From: Neonectria sp. B-13
Lineage: Eukaryota; Ascomycota; Sordariomycetes; Hypocreales; Nectriaceae
Length of the DNA: 64,000 bases
Direction of reading: 5' to 3'
Assembly (NCBI GenBank): GCA_002682825.1
Contig: NOKP01000015.1
Coordinates: 62,001 to 126,000 of the forward strand
Position numbers and translations under genes: made by a program
In this document: positions 57,687 through 64,000 of the stretch, in pieces
Numbering within the stretch: the first letter of the stretch is position 1
Layout of the letters: the number at the start of each line of letters is the position of its first letter
Notes under the pieces: generated by a model
Seen by the model: the letters and a program-made list of their open reading frames with translations, nothing else
What the model was told of the DNA's origin: nothing
Databases searched by the model: none

Positions 57687-57694
57687 TATATAAA
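57687..57694 (+). promoter_or_regulatory. TATA box candidate for the Hint-domain gene
   Basis: TATATAAA lies 216 bases upstream of the start at 57910, followed by pyrimidine-rich leader sequence. A standard core element at a believable distance. Confidence 0.5.
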
Positions 57695-57909
57695 TTGACG
57701 CCATCCCTTACTTTCTATTTGAGGTTGAAAACCAGGCCAACCTAAGCTTTATCGTGACCGTTGAAATCTGCGACGCTTTTCCCTGGAGCTTAATTACCCT
57801 CCAGAAAAAGCATTTGCTCATCTTCCTTAACATTCTCAGTTTCATCGCCCGTTGAACTTTGAAATCTGACCCTATTTCCTTCATCCTATTACCTACCTGA
57901 GTGAACAAC

Positions 57910-60900
57910 ATGGCTATCGACGAGTTTCTTGACGCACTGAAGAACATCAAGGTGACTAAGTCTTCTACAGCCCACATCCATTGTACCACGTGTTAAGAGA
58001 ATGAAGGCGTTCCCTAACCAGGATTTTGTCAATCGCCTCTACAATAAAGCAAGACTGGTGCAGAATGTCAGCATCTTCCAGAATGGCTTGGAACCCCAGC
58101 CATCTTATGGAGAGGATCCTGATGGTCCCGAGATTGATGGGGTCGATGTTTCTGATCACCTTGCCTTGTTGGCAGAACATGCCGCAGTTAAAGGCCTTGC
58201 CCGGTTTGATGCTGGATCCGACAAGCATGATATGAGATCCTGCGCCAATACTGTGAGCATTCACTACTCAAACTGCTGTCTTAGTCTTTTTCTCTCATGT
58301 TTTTTAGGACAACGCCGAGGTCGTTGCCAACGCTCTCTTCAGTCAGACTTCGACGATGCTGTTCTCCGAGCACATCAACTGGTCATTGAGAGATGGTGGC
58401 TCCCCTGACCTAAAGGCACTTCGTGCGGACTCTGGATTCGTCGGTGATCTTGAAGACCGTCTCAAGAGCTCGCATTTCGTGGCCGGCGCCATTCGGCAAG
58501 ACTTGGCCAACCACGACCACACATACACAACCTGTCTGTTGTTTGTCTACGACTATGTCCATATCGGCCCTGGCTTCACACCTCATCTTGATGCCGATTT
58601 CGCGTCTGCGCCCAGTGGCCAATTGGTGTCCAGCTGGAACCAACCGCTTTTCGAAGACGTCGACGACGAAACAAAGGCAGTGATTAGCATGACTCTGGTG
58701 AAAGCTACCTCCCTCGTACACGCAATTACCAACGAGGCTGGCCAAATTTCCCAAGTGGATAATATGGTCAGGATTCAGGCCATGACTTCAATCGGTCTTC
58801 TATCAAAGGAAGTGGTTGATCCTCTTGGTGATTCGCTGCAGAAGCTGCAGGATCAGGACGCTGGCACTTGGCAGTCCATTGCTAGCCAGAACAAGGTTCT
58901 ATGGGACAACACCGAAAACATTTGGGCGAATGCAGTTTCCGGCGTCGCGACACAGTCTACTCAGAACACCGAAGAGACTAGCAATGGCGGCGAGCAATTC
59001 GGAGAGGGAATGCTTCTCGGTCTGACATTCGGGGGCGTCTACCACCAGAACTGGCGCGAGACGACCGTCACGGGACAGCAGGTTGCGGACTGGATCAATC
59101 AAGGTGAGCACTTGCAGTGAGATTGATTGCGAGGCGACCTCATTCTGACAAGATGAATAGGCCATAGCCAGTTCTCCAGCCTTTTCAATTCCGATGCTCC
59201 CAACGTGACAGACATCAGAGACTATTCGACCAACGGTAGCCCTCCGAGCTGCTTTGCCGCCGGGACGCAGGTTGCGACCGAGAGTGGCTCGATTGCCGTT
59301 GAGTGCATCACCGAAGGCACTCGCATTCTCACACGCGCCGGTCCAAACACCTACGGTGTTGCATCGGATGAGGATGTTGTGGTGCCTCTCCAGACCACGC
59401 TTCTCTGTGGCATCAATGGGGACAAGCCATTCTTCACGGCCGGTCACGTCTTCCATACTGCATCTGGACTCAAAGCCGTGAATCCAAATGCCGCAAAGCT
59501 GGAAAATCCCTGGCTTGAGGTCGGAAGACTGGGCCCTGGTCACATTCTCTATCGACTGTCTCCCGATGGCAGCGGCTACGACCAGATTGAGGTCAAGACC
59601 ATCAACCGAGAGCAGGTGGAAGGCGGCCACGTTTACGGCATCCATTTGCGAGAGGGCCATCGAAGCTACCATGCAGATGGCTACCTGGTTGCCGTCAACT
59701 ACCCAGAGATCACAGTGAAGTCCATCGCCAAGATGCTGCTGACCTTCCCCGAACATCAGCGAACCGCACTTCTCTGCCACATCAACGAGCTCAAGCCTCT
59801 CTTTGCCAAGTTTGGGACGGAGACTATTTCGGAAGTACTGAATCAGGAGTTGAGCGGCAAGCTTCGCCGTCCACTCTCTTCGACAAAAGTACAACGGACC
59901 AGAAAGAGGCGCGTCCTCACTTCACATCTGCGCAAAGCCAGACGCACCTACGTCTTGCATGAAGTCAAGTCCCAGAATGTCTCGAACTATAATCTTCCAG
60001 TCCTGTCAATCCACGAAGGCACTGTATCGCTCAACGGCGAGGCTCAGCATCGCGCCATCGTCGACAAGAATGATCGGACTATTCGGTGGACCCGCGAGGT
60101 GCCTGAGCATGGGTATGAGCATGGCTTTGTCGATGTCTTGAACCATGGACTTGCGGGCAACGGTGTCATCTTGCTGTCTGACAACCCCGACTCGAAGAAG
60201 GTACCGAAGAGCGAGAAAGGTCCGAAGCTCATCAACTTCCAGGTTGCCAAGCCGAACGTCAATGTGGAAGCACCTTCGAAGACATTGAACCATGCCAAGA
60301 TGAATGCCGTTTTGAAGTCTGTGAAGCCCAGACCGACACCCATGGCCGCCAAAAGTCTCTACATAGCCAGCGTGAGCTCCGCACTCCCCGTTCAAATACC
60401 TGGGCTAGTTGTTGCAGCAGCCGAGCCAGAGCAGGTTGATCCAGACTACGTGGATGGCGAGGATTATTGGGACTTGACTCTTGATCAAGATGTGTGGCCA
60501 GACAAGGAAGTCCGCACAAGGCCTAACAACCCGGTGTCTCTTGGCCAAGTTGCTTTTGCAACCTACCATTCCGGCGGTCATGATGGTCTCCCGATTCCTA
60601 TTCTAACCATGCCCCTCCTGGACCAGCTCTGCGCGGAGATCAACGCCAAACATCTCGCCAATCAACCGCAGCTGTCCTCGCTGTACAGTTCCGTTGTGGA
60701 GATCACAAGTGATGGCACGCAGATGGGCACCGTCTTTCTTGACAGTGCTGCTCTGCTATATCAGCTGGCTGACAAGCCTGATGGAAGCAATGAGCTGTCT
60801 AGCAACCTCAGCGTGTCCTTCAAGAACAGCCTAGGGAGCGACATTGTTCTTCCAATTCTGTTTCGCACCCTGGGACTACAGCTGAGTTTCAACTTCGACT

Positions 60901-63783
60901 CGGCAAAGGGTGCAGCTCTTGAGTACGACGCCAGTAACCGTGGCGGTGACGGCGTGAGGTAAGACAAACCCACGGCTGATTTTGGGAAATTAAGGACGCA
61001 AGCACTGACGGGAGACAGACACTACGTCCAAGACACAGATTCTATCTCATGGGCTACGAGGACTGCTGCTGTCAACACACGCCTAAATATTTCGAGATCA
61101 CTGGCAGCCGTCCGACCTTCACCAGTCGGAATTGCCGCGATGGCGTCGGATTCGCCAGCGCCAGTCACCATGCTATTAACAGCCGAGGCGACCTTGTCAA
61201 CTGCCCTTCTCGAAGGTTTGACTGGTTACAACTCCCTAAGTGTTCACAGCACCAGCCAGACTCTTCTCCAGAACATGATGCTATTCCACATGAACGAGGA
61301 TGATAGAACCACGTTCCTCCAGACTGCACCCCCAGCGAATCTTCCGATCGAGCTTGGAGCTAATCTTCAGCAAGAGCTCAAGGACTGGATCCATGGCACA
61401 TATGGCCCTGCATATGTCAGTTTCATGATTTCTCAGGCCAAGTCCGCCAACGCAAAGTGGAGATATCCCTTGACGGACCCAGACAAGGACAAGATTTGGT
61501 ACTGGTGGTCCGGTTCTGTAAGTCATGTCGAACTAAAACTCGGTGTAGTGCTAACGATGGTCCATCAATCAGGGCGACAAATGCCTCGCCAAGTCTTCAG
61601 AATACAACAAGTTGAATGCCCTCACATCCGTGTTCGCCATGCGCCAACTGTATTCAACCACGCTGCAACCCTACCTTGATGACGACGGTGCCAAGTGGGC
61701 TCAGGCGCTGTTGACCGATTTGACCAAGAGCGACCACGCGAAAGCTGGCTATCTCCGATCACCAATTGGAGGAGTAAGTACATTTATATAACAAGGTTGA
61801 TTTGTTCATCACGGCTGACAAACTTTCAGGGCGAAAGCGTTCTCAACAAGTACTGCAACATCCTAAACGCGCTCGACTCCGAGGGAACGTACGCAGATAC
61901 TTTCTTCAACCAGATTGTCGCGTATGCTATCTCGAAGAACCTCCAGAACCCCTATTTCCCGCTCGACAAAGAGGCTGCAGAGAAGCAGAAGGAGTGGCTC
62001 AATGATGCGATGAAACAACTTATTCTCCAGGTGCTCAATGATGACCCTAGTTTACCTGGCACCGTCAAAGACGAGCTGAAGAAGGACTTGAACGATCTTG
62101 CTACGGCTGAGAACCTTGACATTACCAAGGACGCCGAAACGAGGGCTGCGGAGACTGTCGCCAAGGCCGCTGAACTAACATCGAACATTGTCATGTACAT
62201 GGACTATATCGGCCAGGGGTTCAAAGCCCTCGCTCGATGCAACGGCTTCAAAGCCGCCACCGCGGTTGTCAACAAGGCAATCAATAAGTTTCCTGGTACA
62301 GGCGGAGGGTTCCCTTTCCTGAAAGGCACTATGGTGCTTGTTGTGGTAAGTCCTCTTCGGCAATCTCGTTGTTCTTCATTGTCAGCTAAACGTCAGACAG
62401 GCTGCTGGATACATCTTCACGGCCGTCAGCACCTTCACCAACTGGGACAAACTCTCTGGGCCTCAGCGGGCAACCGCAATCATTGCTACTGTAGCCATGG
62501 CGGTCGACATTGCATCCAAATCCTTTGAGCTGTTCAAGGACATAAAGAAGTGGAAACAGGGAGAACCGGACGACCTCTCGCCCGCAGAAGCCAGCGAGGC
62601 AGAGGTGTTGGACGATCAACTCAATGAAAAGATCAACTCCCCCGAAGGTGCTGACGAACTCAACTCGATCAATCAGGAGGTGTCCGACGACCACTTCACT
62701 CTGCGCGACACCTTTATGGAGAGCATCAACGCTGAGGAGCAGCCTTCTCATAGCGCCGAAATCATCGACCACGGCGTGGACGATCTGGGTCCCGGAGAGA
62801 AAATCGCTCCCCCATCTGAAGAACCCCAGGAGCCTCCGGAGGAGATGCCGCCGTCTGGGCGAGCGCCATGGAAGCAATTTAGCACTGGCGAACGCCTTCT
62901 CAAGTGCGTCAACATCGGTATCGGAATTGCCTTTACCATTTCCATGTCGCTTGACCTGAAGGACAACTGGGACAAGTACACGGATGTGGGCAAGGCGCTC
63001 AACGTGCTGCAGATTGCTATCCAAGGTCTAACGGTCCTCGTCGATGCCGCAATCCTAGTAGGAGACGCGCTCATCTCAGCCGGCCTCCTGGCTGCCGACT
63101 GTGCCATGATGGTCGCGTTACCGGTCATTGGCGCGGTGCTCGCCGTCATCGGAATCGTCGTCATGGTTATTCTCTCGTTCTTAGGCATAACTAAACCCAC
63201 GGTACCAGAAGACACGCCGGTCGAGAAGTTCCTCAAGGGCACTGCACACCCGCTCATAGACGGGCTCACGACGCCGCCGAAGGTGTCACTCACGTATTCG
63301 GCGCCAGCCAACGTCACAGCGAATGCCGGCTCTGCACAGGTGCCCATCACGGCTACGAACAGCACCGGTGCCGATGTGACGCTCACGCGCTCGACGCTCA
63401 CGCTTGAAGTTGGTGCTGACGACGCGGCACTGTTCTCGGGCCCGGCTACTACGTGGACTGTGGCAGACACTTACGACCCGGGGAACCCAAGCACTTTGAG
63501 CGTCGACGGCACCGTCGGTGTCGCAGGTGGATCAGCGGAAACGGTCGCGACAGGCAAGATCACGAAGCAAGCCAGAAGTGGTGGCTTATCGTCATATGAC
63601 CTTGCGGTGATGGGGCCGTCTGTTGCTGGAACGAGCGGACTATTGACTGTGAAGGCGGGCGAGAGCGTCAAAATCGCATGGCTGGGCGCTATTAACAAGG
63701 CTGGGTCAACGACCCTGCAGATTGTCGAGACACTCCAAAACGGCGACAGGTGTCGCTTCCTGGCAAATATTGTTCGTGGCTAG
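57910..63783 (+). CDS. Large Hint-domain (hedgehog/intein-like) protein, function unknown
   Basis: Eight exons (57910-57951, 57998-58252, 58308-59103, 59161-60958, 61019-61517, 61573-61773, 61830-62345, 62401-63783) join in one frame to 1829 residues. Residues 1-390 form an N-terminal region I cannot assign. A Hint domain follows: CFAAGTQVATESGSIAVE with nucleophile Cys395, FFTAGHVFHTASGLKAV with Thr457 and His460 of the T-x-x-H block, and GHRSYHADGYLVAVN ending at Asn544. Position 543 is Val instead of the usual His, so intein-type C-terminal cleavage looks impaired; hedgehog-like N-terminal processing remains possible. Then come about 1000 mostly helical or mixed residues with a Lys/Glu-rich part, an acidic Pro-rich linker, a hydrophobic stretch of about 65 residues (near 1570-1632) and a beta-rich C-terminal domain. 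No signal peptide is visible. I know no described protein with this whole layout. Confidence 0.87.
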
Positions 63784-64000
63784 GTAGTTGTGAGTGTGCT
63801 GTGGACTCATGGGAGGAAAGTAAAGGGAACTTGAAAGTGAAAACGGAATTTAGGAGACCCAGCCCTTGGGTATTATGAGAACATAATCCTATAGGTCCTT
63901 CAATCGACAGGTTGACACATTATGAGTCCTCGTACTGTTATCGCCAAAATGCCCCAAACAGTCCTGAAACACACCTGCCATGTTCGTCGTGCGTCTATAG

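Larger units (their letters stand above)
56052..57909. other. Intergenic region with a degenerate tandem duplication
   Basis: About 1.86 kb of AT-rich sequence. It includes a run of Gs near 56174, a two-copy repeat of about 84 bp (listed separately) and a good TATA box near its right end. Short frames are broken and have no family character. Confidence 0.6.

Noticed and set aside
58899..59894. 331-codon minus-strand open frame over the Hint region
   Set aside because: Antisense shadow of the Hint exon, which carries recognisable motifs in the plus frame.
57910..63783. Calling the Hint protein a polymorphic toxin
   Set aside because: Hint domains occur in bacterial toxin systems, but no toxin domain, secretion signal or immunity partner can be recognised here.

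Overview
The window is from a filamentous ascomycete (Pezizomycotina; Sordariomycetes is my inference). Its genes carry short GT..AG introns of about 45-90 nt, have long intergenic gaps and no operons, and belong to fungal families: Zn2Cys6 regulator, PTH11-type rhodopsin, NmrA-like reductases, DUF6604, CBM1. No rRNA, tRNA, CRISPR array or intact transposon was recognised. Exon borders were worked out by eye from splice signals, reading frame and family sequence. Almost all multi-exon models close without a frame break.

Layout. 1-365: 5' end of a sugar transporter (minus). 4002-12027: carbohydrate uptake and use, with a Dal5-like transporter lacking a visible first exon, a GH31 alpha-xylosidase-type enzyme and a maltose-type permease. 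The permease promoter carries a 30-bp direct repeat. 12777-21027: gamma-glutamyltranspeptidase, membrane acyltransferase 3, an NmrA-like reductase and a secreted CE1 esterase with a C-terminal CBM1. 23632-30453: a compact group that could be a small metabolic cluster (two-domain barrel protein, two NmrA-like reductases, a Zn2Cys6 regulator, a D-2-hydroxyacid dehydrogenase), with a decayed regulator fragment beside it. 32788-33661: a small alpha/beta hydrolase.

34073-42870 holds two large minus-strand genes in tandem. One is a NO VEIN/sacsin-like GHKL-ATPase protein of 1742 residues in eight exons ending in DUF3883. The other is a DUF6604 protein with a repeated acidic tail. 43081-56051 holds a fungal rhodopsin-like 7TM protein, two SDR enzymes, a sugar transporter whose fourth-intron donor starts TT instead of GT, an UNC93-like transporter with a GC-AG intron, and a fructosyl-amino-acid oxidase whose C-terminus is not a standard peroxisomal signal.

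57910-63783 is the most unusual gene: an eight-exon model of 1829 residues with an internal Hint (hedgehog/intein) domain at about residues 395-544, a long strongly hydrophobic stretch near residue 1570-1632 and a Ser/Thr/Val-rich, probably beta-rich, C-terminal domain. The nucleophile cysteine and the T-x-x-H motif are kept. The usual final His-Asn is Val-Asn, which suggests hedgehog-like or N-terminal-only processing. It is the best candidate here for an undescribed system.
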